This document shows positions 25,553 to 36,234 of a stretch of DNA of 64,000 bases, in pieces. This stretch comes from Campylobacter volucris. GTDB lineage: Bacteria; Campylobacterota; Campylobacteria; Campylobacterales; Campylobacteraceae. Made by a program: the position numbers and the translations under genes. Location of the stretch: positions 62,001 through 126,000 of the forward strand of contig NZ_VOWJ01000028.1 of assembly GCF_008011665.1 (NCBI RefSeq), written 5' to 3'. Position 1 is the stretch's first letter. Every line of letters starts with the position of its first letter. Below the pieces are notes generated by a model, which ran no database searches, was not told the origin of the DNA, and saw nothing but the letters and a program-made list of their open reading frames with translations.

Positions 25553-28396
25553 ATGGCTAAAGCAAAACAAAATACAAGAAAACATTTATTGCTAAATAAA
25601 TTTATCCATGATAAATCACTAGTGCAAAAGCTTGATGAAAGTTATGATTTTAGTAATTTTTCTCAAGCTATAAATTTGCAATTTTATCAACAAGAAAGTG
25701 TTAAAAATGCTTTAGCCATACTCTCTTTTTACATGATGGATGAGTTAAATTCGCATGAATATAATCAAGAACGCAGAAGACTTTTAGAATTTTATCAAGA
25801 TGAAAGTGAGAATTTAAAATTACAAAAAGAAGATATTGCAAGGGCTTCATTTTGGATGGCTACAGGAAGTGGTAAAACTATAGTTATGATTAAACTTATA
25901 GCTTTGATACATGAATTTATTAAAAATAATCAATTACCTAAAAAGCCTATCATGCTTTTAGCGCCAAATGATAAGATTTTAAATCAATTCAAAGCAAATA
26001 TAGCTAAATACAACAATCATCACAGCAATTTTATCAAAATAAAAGATTTAAAAGATTTTGAAAGCATAGAAAAAGAAGCTAGTTTGTTAAATGAAGCGGT
26101 GGTGTATTTTGCAAGAAGTGATTTACTTGAGAGTGAAGAAAATGTAGGCAAAGATAAAAAAGCAAAAAGATTAAACTATAAAAATTATCTTAATAAAGAT
26201 GGTTGGTATATATTGTTAGATGAAGCTCATAGAGGCGATAGTAAAACATCACTAAGAAAAAACTATTATCATGAGCTTGCTAGAGGTTTTATCAAAGAAG
26301 ATGAATTTCCAAAAGGCTTTGTTTTTAATTTTTCTGCTACCTTTGAAGATGAAATAGATTTTATAACTTGTGCTTATAATTATAATCTTCAAAAATTCAA
26401 TCAAGAAGGATATGGTAAAAATATAGCAGTTTTAAATGAGAATTTAGATTTTAAAAGTGAAAATAACGAAGAAGCAAAAATAAAAACAATTTTGGAAAGT
26501 TTTATAATTTTTAATGCCATTATAAAAACAAAAGAAGAATTGATTTTAAAAAGACAAGATTTTGTATATCATAATCCTTTAATCATAGCAGTTTCTGATA
26601 AAGTAAATACTCAAGATGCGGGTATAAAAGCGTATTTTAAAGCAGTGCATAATGTATTAAAAAATAAAGTAGATGTAAGCAATATAGCCTTAGAGCTTTA
26701 TGAAAAACTTCAAAATCAAAATTTGCATTTTGGTATAAATACGCTAAGCGATGATTTTTTAAAATATATAAAAAATGCAAATAATGATGAACTTAGAGAA
26801 AATATTTTTTATGCAAATGCAAATGCAAATTTAGAATGCTATAGTATTAAAGGAAACGATAAAGAATTGGCTTTTAAGAGTAAAAATTCAAACAAACCTT
26901 TCATGCTTTTAAATATTTCAAATGCAAAAGAATGGGAAAAAGATTTTTTACTTGAGCTTGGGGTAGAAAGCATAAGCGATATATCACAAAGTCATTTTGA
27001 AAATATCAATAGCACGCAATCTTCTATTAATATCATGTTAGGAAGTAAGGTTTTTTCAGAAGGTTGGGATAGTAATCGCGTAAATTTAATTTCTTTTATC
27101 AATATAGGTAGTATTAATGCTAAAAAATATGTTTTACAAACTATAGGAAGAGGTGTTAGAATAGAACCTTTCTTAAGTATAAGAAAGAGATTAAATGCTT
27201 TAAAAGAGATGTTTAAAATCGATGAACAATGTGTAAATTTAGCATGTGGTTTAGAAACTCTTTTTGTAATGGCAAGTGATAATGAAGCTATTAAAGCTAT
27301 CATAGAAGGTATAGAATGTGAATTTATGGAAAGTAAGTACTTGAAAGGATTTAAAGAGACGAAAATGTCGTTTGATTTACCTATACCAAAATATAAAAAT
27401 GAAAGTAAATTAAATAATATTTATAAAATTTCAAAAAGAGAAGCAGATTCTTTAAAAAAATTTATAAATTCTTATGATGAGGATGTTTTAATTTTAGAGC
27501 AGTGTTTGTATAAAAGTTTTAAATATTCTACATTGCAGGAATTTGAAAAATTTATCAATGGAGAAAAAAGTAGAATACGGATATCAGGAGATAGAATAGA
27601 ATTCAATGAAAAAACAACATTAAAAACAATCAATAGTGTATTAAATTCTAATGCTAAAGTTTTGGATAAATTTGTAAAGTTAGAGGAAGAAATAACACAT
27701 CATAAAAATATACAAGCAAAATTAGATTTTGAAACAGTTCAAAAAATTAATAAAACTATAAAAGATGTTTTAAATGCAAAAAGCGAAGATGAATTAAAAG
27801 TGGATTTTGAAAATAAAAGAATAAATTTAGATGAGCTAATGCAAGGTATAAAAGAAAGTCAAAAAAGTAAGGAAGTGCAAAATTATATAATTAGTGCAAA
27901 GCTTAGCAAGCATTATTATAATCCTTTAATTATTTACAATAAAAACGATAAAGAAAGTAAGATTAATTTTGCTATTTCTAATGAAAGTGAAAAAGAATTT
28001 TTAAAAGAATTGGAAAATAATTTGAATTTATCTTTTTTTGAACAATATGAATGGTATTTTTCAAAATTGGTAGAAAATCAGGATGAAATTTATATTCCTT
28101 ATTTTGATGAAGAGCATCAAAAAGAAAGAAAATTTTATCCAGATTTTATATTTTGGTTAAAAAATAAACAAAACGGAGAATTTAGTATATATTTTATAGA
28201 TCCAAAAGGTTTGAAAATAGAGGATAATCCTAGATTTAAATTAAAAGGTTTTAAAGCGATATTTGAAGATAAAAATTTAACTTATGAAGATAAAAATATA
28301 AAAGTCAATTTATTTTTTTATAATAAAAACAATAATAATGCCTCAGAAGAAATAAAAGATTTTGTCAAGTCAAATATAAAAGATATTTTTAAATGA
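25553..28396 (+). CDS. res: Type III restriction enzyme, Res subunit
   Basis: Res is the ATP-dependent translocase and nuclease that acts with Mod on unmodified DNA. The 947-residue protein has a superfamily 2 helicase core: the Q-motif region [14 protein letters not shown] near residue 40, Walker A MATGSGKT near 102, DEAHRGD near 223, NFSATF near 257, and motif [13 protein letters not shown] near 525. An endonuclease domain at the C-terminus carries P-D followed by D-x-K (YPDFIFW near 862, IDPKGL near 882), the PD-(D/E)xK nuclease core. AAAGGAAA precedes the ATG. All catalytic motifs are present, so the system looks intact. Its stop overlaps lpxB by 4 bases. Confidence 0.95.
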   Translation: MAKAKQNTRKHLLLNKFIHDKSLVQKLDESYDFSNFSQAINLQFYQQESVKNALAILSFYMMDELNSHEYNQERRRLLEFYQDESENLKLQKEDIARASFWMATGSGKTIVMIKLIALIHEFIKNNQLPKKPIMLLAPNDKILNQFKANIAKYNNHHSNFIKIKDLKDFESIEKEASLLNEAVVYFARSDLLESEENVGKDKKAKRLNYKNYLNKDGWYILLDEAHRGDSKTSLRKNYYHELARGFIKEDEFPKGFVFNFSATFEDEIDFITCAYNYNLQKFNQEGYGKNIAVLNENLDFKSENNEEAKIKTILESFIIFNAIIKTKEELILKRQDFVYHNPLIIAVSDKVNTQDAGIKAYFKAVHNVLKNKVDVSNIALELYEKLQNQNLHFGINTLSDDFLKYIKNANNDELRENIFYANANANLECYSIKGNDKELAFKSKNSNKPFMLLNISNAKEWEKDFLLELGVESISDISQSHFENINSTQSSINIMLGSKVFSEGWDSNRVNLISFINIGSINAKKYVLQTIGRGVRIEPFLSIRKRLNALKEMFKIDEQCVNLACGLETLFVMASDNEAIKAIIEGIECEFMESKYLKGFKETKMSFDLPIPKYKNESKLNNIYKISKREADSLKKFINSYDEDVLILEQCLYKSFKYSTLQEFEKFINGEKSRIRISGDRIEFNEKTTLKTINSVLNSNAKVLDKFVKLEEEITHHKNIQAKLDFETVQKINKTIKDVLNAKSEDELKVDFENKRINLDELMQGIKESQKSKEVQNYIISAKLSKHYYNPLIIYNKNDKESKINFAISNESEKEFLKELENNLNLSFFEQYEWYFSKLVENQDEIYIPYFDEEHQKERKFYPDFIFWLKNKQNGEFSIYFIDPKGLKIEDNPRFKLKGFKAIFEDKNLTYEDKNIKVNLFFYNKNNNNASEEIKDFVKSNIKDIFK

Positions 28397-29487
28397 AAAC
28401 CTTTTTAGTTTGTGCCCTAGAGCCATCAGCGAATTTACATTTAAAAGAAGTTTTAAAAGCTTATAAAGATGAGTATAAAGAATTTGATTTAGTTGGAATT
28501 TATGATGAGAATTTATGTAAAGAATTTGATTTAAAATCTAAACCTTTATATAGCTCACATGAATTTAGTGCTATGGGTTTTATAGAGATTTTACCGCTTA
28601 TTTTTAAAGCGAAAAAAGCTATAAAAGAGCTTGTAAATTTAAGTTTTGAAAAGAATGTAAATGCTATTTTGTGTATAGATTCTCCAGCTTTTAATATACC
28701 TTTTGCAAAGGCTTTAAAAAAAGCAAATTCTAAAATAAAAAGAATTTATTATATATTACCTCAAGTTTGGGCTTGGAAAAAAGGACGCATTCCTATTATA
28801 GAAAGTCATTTTGATGTGTTAGCTTCTATTTTACCTTTTGATGATAAATTTTTTAGTAAAAGCACTTATGTAGGACATCCACTTTTAGATGAGATAAAAG
28901 AATTTAAAAATGAAGATGATATAAAAAATACACTTTCAAAAAAAGATAATGAAAAAATTATAGCTTTTTTACCAGGTTCAAGAAAAAGTGAAATAAAGCG
29001 TTTAATGCCTATTTTTAAAGAATTGAGCACCAAATTTAATGGTGAAAAAATACTTTGTGTTCCTAAATTTAACTTAGAAAAATTAGATCTTTATGGTGAT
29101 ATAGATGGATTTAAGATAGAAAGCAATACTCCAAAAGTGCTTAAAAAAGCTGATTTTGCTTTTATTTGTAGTGGCACAGCTACACTTGAAGCAGCTTTAG
29201 TCGGCACCCCTTTTGTGCTTGCTTATAAGGCTAAGGCTATAGATATATTTATAGCAAAACTTTTTGTCAAACTCAAACATATAGGACTTGCAAATATATT
29301 TTTAGATTTTGCAGAAAAAGATGAGCTTAATCCTGAATTTTTACAAGAACAAGTCAATGTAAAAAATTTATATGATGCTTATTTAGATTATGATTATCAA
29401 GGATTTTTTGATAAAATTTCTTTTTTGAAATCTTATTTAAAATTTGCAAGTGCTAAAAATATTGCAAAAATACTATATGAAATTTAA
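28393..29487 (+). CDS. lpxB: Lipid A disaccharide synthase
   Basis: LpxB joins UDP-diacylglucosamine and lipid X to make the lipid A disaccharide on the inner face of the membrane. The 364-residue protein has the glycosyltransferase family 19 landmarks: [12 protein letters not shown] at the start, [16 protein letters not shown] near residue 96, [11 protein letters not shown] near 123, [14 protein letters not shown] near 195, and [17 protein letters not shown] near 257. The typical N-terminal S-A-G-E-x-S-G is altered here to E-P-S-A-N, as in campylobacters. It overlaps res by 4 bases, showing how the R-M operon was set directly against this housekeeping gene. Confidence 0.95.
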   Translation: MKTFLVCALEPSANLHLKEVLKAYKDEYKEFDLVGIYDENLCKEFDLKSKPLYSSHEFSAMGFIEILPLIFKAKKAIKELVNLSFEKNVNAILCIDSPAFNIPFAKALKKANSKIKRIYYILPQVWAWKKGRIPIIESHFDVLASILPFDDKFFSKSTYVGHPLLDEIKEFKNEDDIKNTLSKKDNEKIIAFLPGSRKSEIKRLMPIFKELSTKFNGEKILCVPKFNLEKLDLYGDIDGFKIESNTPKVLKKADFAFICSGTATLEAALVGTPFVLAYKAKAIDIFIAKLFVKLKHIGLANIFLDFAEKDELNPEFLQEQVNVKNLYDAYLDYDYQGFFDKISFLKSYLKFASAKNIAKILYEI

Positions 29488-29497
29488 AGGAATAAAA

Positions 29498-29983
29498 ATG
29501 CAAAAAGAACCTATGAGCAAATATGGCTATGAAAAATTAGAAAAAGAATTAGAGCATTTAAAAAAAGTTGAGCGTCCAAAGGTTGTAGAAGAAATTGATA
29601 TAGCAAGAAGCCATGGTGATTTAAAAGAAAACGCAGAATATCACGCAGCTAGAGAAAAACAAGCTTTTATAGAAGGTAAGATTGCTGAACTTGGGGATTT
29701 GATCTCAAGAGCGCAAATCATTGATCCATCTTCCTATGAGCACGATAGTGTAAAATTTGGCTCTACAGTTGTTGTAGAAGACTTAGAAAGTGAAAAGCAA
29801 AGCACTTACACTATAGTTGGAGTAAATGAGGGAAATTTAGAAAAAGGTTATATTTCTATTAGTTCGCCTATTGCCAAAGCGATGCTTGGTAAAAAAGAAG
29901 GAGATGACTTTAAAGTGCGTTTGCCAAAAGGCGAGAGTGAATTTGAAATCATTTCTATAGAGTATAAAGCTTTGGAATTTTAA
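29498..29983 (+). CDS. greA: Transcription elongation factor GreA
   Basis: GreA stimulates RNA polymerase to cleave backtracked transcripts. The 161-residue protein has the N-terminal coiled coil with the tip motif [20 protein letters not shown] (acidic tip D-x-x-E-N-A-E-Y) and the C-terminal domain ending [20 protein letters not shown]. The start is ATG 29498, giving [14 protein letters not shown], with AAAGGA upstream. An in-frame start at 29444 would overlap lpxB and lacks support. It is cotranscribed between lpxB and the broken transferase. Confidence 0.97.
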   Translation: MQKEPMSKYGYEKLEKELEHLKKVERPKVVEEIDIARSHGDLKENAEYHAAREKQAFIEGKIAELGDLISRAQIIDPSSYEHDSVKFGSTVVVEDLESEKQSTYTIVGVNEGNLEKGYISISSPIAKAMLGKKEGDDFKVRLPKGESEFEIISIEYKALEF

Positions 29984-31721
29984 TGCAAAAAGAAAATTTT
30001 TTTGATTTTATTATCAAATTTTTTCCTTATATAGCATTAATTTTTATTTTAGATACGATTATATCATTGTGGTGGAGTTATTTAACTTTTGAAAGAGAAA
30101 TATTTGAATGGATTATATTTAAAGCTGTAAAAAATGTTTTCATAGTGCTTGTTTTAAATATTTTTATTATTCAAGTATTTTTTCTTTTTTAAAGACAAAA
30201 CAAAATTTATAGTTTATTTTTTAACTTTATTTGCTATTTTAGTTTTTTTGTTGCAAACTTATTTATTATTAAATTATTCTGTCAAATTCAATCCTTTGTT
30301 TATAGATGTGTTGCTGCAAACAACTTGGATTGAAATTTTTGAATTTATAGAAACTTATATCAATAAAAGCTATATTATTTATTTATTTTTATTTTTTTGT
30401 ATAGTATTTTTGTTTTTTTATATTTTTAAATCTATTCAAAAAAAACTTAATATTGAAAATAAAATAATAAAAAAGTCTATAGGAATCATTTATATTTTAT
30501 GTATTTTTGGATTGTTTGTAGATTGTTCCAATAGATATTTTATCAAAAAACATGGAATAAATTCTATTGATAAAATAAATTTTAGTTTTTTTATTGATAT
30601 TCCAGAACAGTTTTTAAGATATTACGCTAACAATGGTATATGGGCAAGTTATAATTTTTATTTGAAAAATTATGAGCGTATTTTTAATTTATATAAAAAA
30701 AAAGGGGGGGGGTAAGTATTCAAAAGAAAATTCCTTATATAGTATTTATTATTGGAGAAAGTACTCAAAGAAATTATATGAGTTTATATGGATATAATCT
30801 TCAAACAACTCCAAAACTAGAAGAATTAGAGAAAAAGGGATATTTGATTAAATTTAGCGATGTTATAGCTCCTTTTGCAAACACCCAAGCTTCTTTAAGA
30901 AGGGTTTTAAATTTTTCAAATATTGAAAATGAAGAAGAATGGTTTAATCAGTTAAATATGGTTGACTTATTTAATTTGGTGGGTTATAAGAGCATATTCA
31001 TATCAAATCATGAACCTTTATCTGGGCATACAAGTAATATAACAGCTATAGCAAATAGGGCAAATAAAACTATTTTTATTGATAAATTTATTACTGATGA
31101 CAAAATTTTTACAAAACAAGTAGATGGTGTGATCTTACCCATTGTGAAAGATAACCTAAAAAATAATGATTTTTTTGTTGTACATTTAATGGGAACTCAT
31201 TTTAATATAATAGAAGATTTGAGAAAGGGTTTGCAAAATTTGAAAATAAAGATATTAATAGAGCTCTTAATAATGAAGAAAAACAAAATGTTGCTGATTA
31301 TGTAAATGCAGTTTTGTATAATGATTATTTTGTTAATGAAATTTTTAATTTGTTTAGGGACAAGGAGGCGATTATAGTGTATATAAGCGATCATGGAGAG
31401 AGTGTTTATGAATTTAGGGATAGAGCTGAACATTTTGTTACTTCAAGATTTACTGCTGAAATTCCATTTTTTATTATAGTTAGTGATCAATTTAAGAAAA
31501 ATAACCCAAAATTAATTGATAAAATAATCAAAGCAAAAGATAAACCTTTCATGAGTGATGATTTGATTCATACTATGGCAACTATAGCAGGAGTTAAGGT
31601 GAAAGATTATAATGAAACTAGAGATATTTTAAGTGATAAATTTAATGAAAAAAGAGTGAGAATTTTTAATGGCGAAATTGATTATAATCAAATTTTAAAA
31701 TATGAGAAAGCCAAATATTGA
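29983..31721 (+). pseudogene. Sulfatase-family (EptA/EptC-like) phosphoethanolamine transferase, frame-broken with G9 tract
   Basis: One gene of about 579 codons is read in four pieces. An N-terminal membrane part starts at 29983, sharing one base with the greA stop. It shifts frame at a T6 run (30185-30190), continues through more membrane helices to a G9 tract (30704-30712), then resumes with the catalytic domain (FIIGESTQRNYMSLYGY, and the probable nucleophile Thr in ANTQASLRRV). A third lesion near 31207 (one base lost, TAATTATAAT to TAATATAAT) precedes VYISDHGESVYEFRDRAEHF. These are alkaline-phosphatase-fold motifs of phosphoethanolamine transferases. G10 would restore the tract's frame, but the other two lesions would remain. 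In place it follows lpxB, so lipid A or LOS decoration is the likely lost role. Confidence 0.8.
30704..30712 (+). repeat. G9 homopolymer tract (contingency locus) after an A9 run
   Basis: Nine Gs at 30704-30712 follow nine As at 30695-30703. This is the only G or C run of this length in the window. Long poly-G tracts are the classic Campylobacter phase-variation device. The upstream frame reads GGG GGG GGG TAA here. Ten Gs would read through into the transferase catalytic domain. Confidence 0.9.
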
Positions 31722-32446
31722 TTAATATCAAAGAAAATGCCATTTTTATAGCTGATGCTCATGAAAATGAAAATAGACGCGGTTTTTGGAAATTTCTACA
31801 AGCTCTAAAAAATGGCAAAATTCAAACTCCGCAACTTTTTTTAATGGGTGATATTTTTGACTTGCTAGTTTATGAAGTCAAAGCTACTCATGAATTTGCG
31901 TTGCCTTATATAGAGATTTTAGAAGAATTAGCTATAAAAATTGAGATAGTATATTTAGAAGGAAATCATGATTTTAATTTAGTTAATTTTTTTACTCGTG
32001 TAAAAGTTTTTAGTATAGATAAACAACCTTTGCTTTGTAAATTTGAAGATAACGCACACACTTTTGTAGAGTTAGCTCATGGAGATATTTTTCTAAAACC
32101 ATTTTTGCAGTTTTGCTTAAAAAGTTTGAGAAATCATCATTTACTTTGCTTTTTAAATTTTATCAATAATCTTTGTGGTTTTAAGATAACACAAAAAATT
32201 TTAAAAAATCAAAACAAAAAACAACTTGTTAGAAAAATTAATAATTTTGATTTAATTGTTAAAAATCGCATTAACAATTATAAAACTAAATTTATCATAG
32301 AAGGACATTATCATCAAGATGTGTTTTATAAATTTAATAAGATAAAATATTTAAATTTACCGACTTTTGCATATAAGGAAAGTTTTTTTATAGTAAAATA
32401 TGAGTCAGAAATCAGATTTCACAAAATAGAACTTAAGGAGGCATAA
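31718..32446 (+). CDS. Metallophosphoesterase, probable UDP-2,3-diacylglucosamine hydrolase (LpxH/LpxJ-like)
   Basis: This 242-residue calcineurin-like phosphoesterase has the metal motifs in order: A-D-A-H (FIADAHENENR), LMGDIFDLL, LEGNHDF, an AHGDIF segment and GHYH near the C-terminus. With lpxB upstream, the most likely job is cleaving UDP-diacylglucosamine to lipid X, the step before LpxB. That reaction is done in epsilonproteobacteria by LpxJ-type enzymes. I am sure of the fold but not whether this is LpxJ. The start is TTG 31718, overlapping the pseudogene's stop (TTGA). The stop shares bases with the cheV start. A homologue lies at the same place in C. jejuni, next to greA and cheV. 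Confidence 0.8.
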   Translation: MINIKENAIFIADAHENENRRGFWKFLQALKNGKIQTPQLFLMGDIFDLLVYEVKATHEFALPYIEILEELAIKIEIVYLEGNHDFNLVNFFTRVKVFSIDKQPLLCKFEDNAHTFVELAHGDIFLKPFLQFCLKSLRNHHLLCFLNFINNLCGFKITQKILKNQNKKQLVRKINNFDLIVKNRINNYKTKFIIEGHYHQDVFYKFNKIKYLNLPTFAYKESFFIVKYESEIRFHKIELKEA

Positions 32447-33399
32447 TGTTTGATGAGAATGTCGTAAAAACAGGTTCAAATGAGATGGAACTTGTTGATT
32501 TTCGCATCTTTAAGCAAGGCCAAGATAAAGTCTATGAGGGAATTTATGGTGTAAATGTTTCTAAAGTTAGAGAGATTATTAAAATTCCTTTTTTGACTGA
32601 AATTCCAGGAGTGCCTGATTATGTTGAAGGTATATTTGATCTTCGCGGTGTGGTTATTCCTGTTATTAATCTTGCTAAATGGATGCAAATTCAAGAACCA
32701 GAAATGACTAATATAAAACCAAGAGTTATTATTACCGAATTTAGCAATGTTTTAATTGGTTTTATAGTTCATGAAGCTAAAAGAATTCGTAGAATTAATT
32801 GGAAAAATATCGAACCAGCTACTTTTGCTACAAGTGCAGGTAGCTTAGATAAAGGCAAAATCACAGGTGTTACGAAAATAGAAGGCGATGAGGTTTTACT
32901 TATATTAGATTTAGAAAGCATTGTTCAAGAATTAGGAATTTATGCTCCACAAACTGATATTGATGATAGTAAAATTAAAAAAATTGATGGTATTGCTTTA
33001 GCGCTTGATGATAGTTCTACTGCAAGAAAACTTGTAAAAGATCTATTAAGTAAAATAGGATTAAAAGTAGTAGAAGCAAAAGATGGTGTTGAAGGTTTGC
33101 AAAAATTACAAGAGTTATATGGCACTTATGGTGAAGATTTAAGCAAACACTTAAAGATCATTGTGAGTGATGTTGAAATGCCACAAATGGATGGATTTCA
33201 CTTTGCAGCAAAAGTTAGAAGCGATGAAAGATATAGAAATATTCCTATAGTATTTAACTCTTCTTTATCTAATGAATTTATGAGTGATAAAGGTGTTAAA
33301 GAAGCAGGTGGTGAGGGATATTTGGTTAAATTTAATGCAAGTGATTTCTTTGGTGAAATTTCTCGTATTATAGCAAAACATGAAAAAGGTGAGGAGTAA
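32446..33399 (+). CDS. cheV: Chemotaxis protein CheV (CheW-REC)
   Basis: CheV couples receptors to CheA and adapts signalling through its own receiver. The 317-residue protein has an N-terminal CheW-like domain (about 15-170, with YGVNVSKVREIIKIP, VPDYVEGIFDLRGVVIPVINLAKWM) and a C-terminal receiver (about 180-305). The receiver has acidic D-D residues (ALDDSS), a phosphorylatable aspartate near residue 242 (IVSDVEMPQMDG) and the conserved lysine in YLVKF. It starts in an overlap with the preceding stop and leads the cheV-cheA-cheW operon. Confidence 0.96.
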   Translation: MFDENVVKTGSNEMELVDFRIFKQGQDKVYEGIYGVNVSKVREIIKIPFLTEIPGVPDYVEGIFDLRGVVIPVINLAKWMQIQEPEMTNIKPRVIITEFSNVLIGFIVHEAKRIRRINWKNIEPATFATSAGSLDKGKITGVTKIEGDEVLLILDLESIVQELGIYAPQTDIDDSKIKKIDGIALALDDSSTARKLVKDLLSKIGLKVVEAKDGVEGLQKLQELYGTYGEDLSKHLKIIVSDVEMPQMDGFHFAAKVRSDERYRNIPIVFNSSLSNEFMSDKGVKEAGGEGYLVKFNASDFFGEISRIIAKHEKGEE

Positions 33400-33401
33400 A
33401 A

Positions 33402-35711
33402 ATGGAAGATATTCAAGAAATACTTGAGGATTTTTTAGTTGAAGCCTTTGAATTGGTTGAGCAAATTGATCATGACTTGGTTGAACTAGAAGCAAATCCT
33501 GAAGATCTAGAACTATTAAATAGAATTTTCCGTGTTGCACATACTGTCAAAGGATCTTCAAGTTTTTTAAATTTTGATGTTTTAACTAAGCTTACTCATC
33601 ATATGGAAGATGTTTTAAATAAAGCAAGGCATAATGAGTTAAAAATTACTCCTGAAGTCATGGATGTGGTTTTAGAGTCTATTGATATGATGAAAACTTT
33701 ATTAAATTCTATTAGAGATAATGGAAATGATACTGCAATAGGACTTGATATAGCTCCAATTTGTGCAAGATTAACTGCAATTTCAGAGGGTGAAAGTTTA
33801 GATGATGTCAAGGTAGAAACTAAAACTGAAGAGAAAAAAGAAGAAGTTAAAGAAGAACCTAAAGCTGAAGAGCAACCAGAGGTTGATGTTAATAAACTTA
33901 GTGATGATGAAGTTGAAGCAGAAATTGAAAGACTTTTAAAAGCAAGAAAAGCTGAAGATCAAGCAAGACGCGCTGAAAAGAAAAAAGCTCAAGAGGCCCC
34001 AGCAGCCACTCCAAAAGCCACTCCAGTGCAAAATACGCCAGCTGAGAAAAAAGTTCCAGCAGCAGGTGGCGGAAGTAGCGGTGCTACTATGGATCAAACG
34101 ATTAGGGTTGAAGTGAAAAGACTTGATCATTTGATGAATTTAATTGGAGAGCTTGTTCTTGGAAAAAACCGCTTGTTAAAAATTTATGATGATGTTGAAG
34201 AACGCTATGATGGTGAAAAATTCTTAGAAGAATTAAATCAAGTTGTATCTCAATTAAGTATAGTTACTACTGATATCCAGCTTGCAGTTATGAAAACAAG
34301 AATGCAGCCTATTGCAAAAGTGTTTAACAAATTTCCAAGAGTTGTGCGTGATTTAGGTCGTGAGCTTGGTAAGCAAATGGAGCTTGAAATTTCAGGTGAA
34401 GAAACAGAACTTGATAAGTCTATTGTTGAAGAAATAGGTGATCCTATCATGCATATGATTAGAAATTCTTGTGACCATGGTATAGAAGATCCCGCTACTC
34501 GTTTAGCAAATGGTAAGCCAGAAAAAGGAACGGTAAATCTTAAAGCATATAATGAGGGAAATCATATTGTTGTTGAAATTGCAGATGATGGTAAAGGGCT
34601 TGATGCAGATGCGTTAAAATCAAAAGCGATCGAAAAAAATCTTATCACAGAGCGTGAAGCTGATCAGATGACAGACAAAGAAGCTTTTACTTTGATTTTT
34701 AAACCAGGTTTTTCAACTGCCGCTAAGATTACAAATGTTTCAGGTCGTGGCGTTGGGATGGATGTTGTTAAAACTAATATTGAAAAATTAAATGGTGTTA
34801 TAGAAATAGATAGCGAGCTTGGTAAGGGTACTGTAATGAAGCTCAAAATCCCATTAACACTAGCTATTATTCAGTCTTTACTTGTTGGTACTCAAGAAGA
34901 ATTTTATGCGATTCCACTTGCATCAGTTCTTGAAACAGTTAGAGTTCCTATTGATGATATTTACACCATTGAAGGTAAAAATGTGCTTCGTTTAAGAGAT
35001 GAGGTATTATCCTTAGTAAGACTTTCAGATGTTTTTGGTGTAAAACAAGTGCTTGAAAATACTGAACAAACTTATGTAGTTGTAATTGGTGTTGCAGAAA
35101 GCAAACTTGGTATCATAGTAGATACTTTAGTAGGACAAGAAGAAATCGTTATTAAATCAATGGGTGAGTATTTGCAAAATATTCAAGGTATAGCAGGTGC
35201 TACAATCCGTGGAGATGGTAGAGTTACATTGATTATTGATGTAGCTGCAATGATGGATATAGCTAAAGAAATCAAAGTAGATATCAAAGCTCAAATTGAA
35301 TCTCAAGCTAAAAAAGTAACTAAAGAAAAACCAAGTGATTACACAGTGTTAATTGTTGATGATTCTAAGATGGATAGAAATATCATGCAAAAATCTTTAG
35401 AACCACTAGGCGTAAGCGTGATTGAAGCTACAAATGGTGTTGAAGCATTAAGCACTATTAAATCAGGTGAGCATGATATTGATGCGGTGTTGATTGATAT
35501 TGAAATGCCAAGAATGGATGGCTATACCTTAGCAGGTGAGATTAGAAAATATTCTAAATACAAAAATCTCCCACTTGTAGCAGTTACTTCAAGAACTAGT
35601 AAATCAGACCGTTTAAGAGGTGTGGAAGTAGGGATGACTGAGTATATCACCAAGCCTTATTCTCCAGAGTACTTAGAAAATGTTGTTAGAAAAAATTTAA
35701 AACTAGGATAA
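33402..35711 (+). CDS. cheA: Chemotaxis histidine kinase CheA with C-terminal receiver (CheAY)
   Basis: CheA phosphorylates CheY in response to receptors. The 769-residue protein has an HPt domain with phosphorylatable H47 (RVAHTVKGSS), a long acidic and alanine-proline linker (about 130-225), a dimerisation domain, and the kinase domain with N-box NSCDHGIEDPA near residue 360 and GRGVGMDVV near 445. A CheW-like domain follows (about 490-630). The C-terminal receiver (about 645-765) has its aspartate near residue 698 (VLIDIEMPRMDGY). The fused receiver is typical of Campylobacter and Helicobacter CheAY. It lies 2 bases after cheV and 4 before cheW. Confidence 0.97.
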   Translation: MEDIQEILEDFLVEAFELVEQIDHDLVELEANPEDLELLNRIFRVAHTVKGSSSFLNFDVLTKLTHHMEDVLNKARHNELKITPEVMDVVLESIDMMKTLLNSIRDNGNDTAIGLDIAPICARLTAISEGESLDDVKVETKTEEKKEEVKEEPKAEEQPEVDVNKLSDDEVEAEIERLLKARKAEDQARRAEKKKAQEAPAATPKATPVQNTPAEKKVPAAGGGSSGATMDQTIRVEVKRLDHLMNLIGELVLGKNRLLKIYDDVEERYDGEKFLEELNQVVSQLSIVTTDIQLAVMKTRMQPIAKVFNKFPRVVRDLGRELGKQMELEISGEETELDKSIVEEIGDPIMHMIRNSCDHGIEDPATRLANGKPEKGTVNLKAYNEGNHIVVEIADDGKGLDADALKSKAIEKNLITEREADQMTDKEAFTLIFKPGFSTAAKITNVSGRGVGMDVVKTNIEKLNGVIEIDSELGKGTVMKLKIPLTLAIIQSLLVGTQEEFYAIPLASVLETVRVPIDDIYTIEGKNVLRLRDEVLSLVRLSDVFGVKQVLENTEQTYVVVIGVAESKLGIIVDTLVGQEEIVIKSMGEYLQNIQGIAGATIRGDGRVTLIIDVAAMMDIAKEIKVDIKAQIESQAKKVTKEKPSDYTVLIVDDSKMDRNIMQKSLEPLGVSVIEATNGVEALSTIKSGEHDIDAVLIDIEMPRMDGYTLAGEIRKYSKYKNLPLVAVTSRTSKSDRLRGVEVGMTEYITKPYSPEYLENVVRKNLKLG

Positions 35712-35715
35712 GAAG

Positions 35716-36234
35716 ATGAATGATAAATTAAACCAGGTTTTGCAAAAACAACAAGCACAAATTGCAGAACCTGATATTGATAAAGAAGAGGATATTATTC
35801 AACTTGTTGGATTTGTTGTTGGAGATGAAGAATATGCTATTCCAATTCTTAATATCCAGGAAATTATTAAACCTATAGAATATACTAGGGTTCCAAGTGT
35901 TCCTGATTATGTTTTAGGTGTGTTTAATATGAGGGGAAATGTTATTCCTTTGATTGATCTTGCTAAAAGATTTAATCAAGGAAGTTTAAAAATGACCCCT
36001 CAAACTAGATATATAGTTTTAAAAGGCATCGCAAATGATAATCAAATCCCTGCGGGTAATGCGGGATTTGTGATTGATAGATTAACAGAAGCTATCAAAA
36101 TTCACAGAAGTAGAATTGATCCGCCACCTGAAACTTTATTAAAAGAAAAAGGAATGATTTTTGGTATAGGTAAAAGAGAAGAAAATATTCTTACTATATT
36201 AAAAGCAGAAGCTTTATTAAAGCGTGAGTTTTAA
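35716..36234 (+). CDS. cheW: Chemotaxis coupling protein CheW
   Basis: CheW bridges receptors and CheA in the signalling array. The 172-residue protein is a single CheW domain with VGFVVGDEEYAIPILNIQEIIKP, the VPSVPDYVLGVFNMRGNVIPLIDLAKRF signature and a C-terminal GIGKREENILTILKAEALL. An N-terminal extension of about 35 residues is rich in glutamine and glutamate. It closes the cheV-cheA-cheW set. Its stop overlaps the serB start by one base, so serB and tal are likely cotranscribed. Confidence 0.97.
   Translation: MNDKLNQVLQKQQAQIAEPDIDKEEDIIQLVGFVVGDEEYAIPILNIQEIIKPIEYTRVPSVPDYVLGVFNMRGNVIPLIDLAKRFNQGSLKMTPQTRYIVLKGIANDNQIPAGNAGFVIDRLTEAIKIHRSRIDPPPETLLKEKGMIFGIGKREENILTILKAEALLKREF

Noticed and set aside
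30185..30190. T6 run as a second phase-variation tract in the transferase
   Set aside because: Six Ts is an ordinary length in this AT-rich genome. Without length variation data it is better read as a decay lesion.
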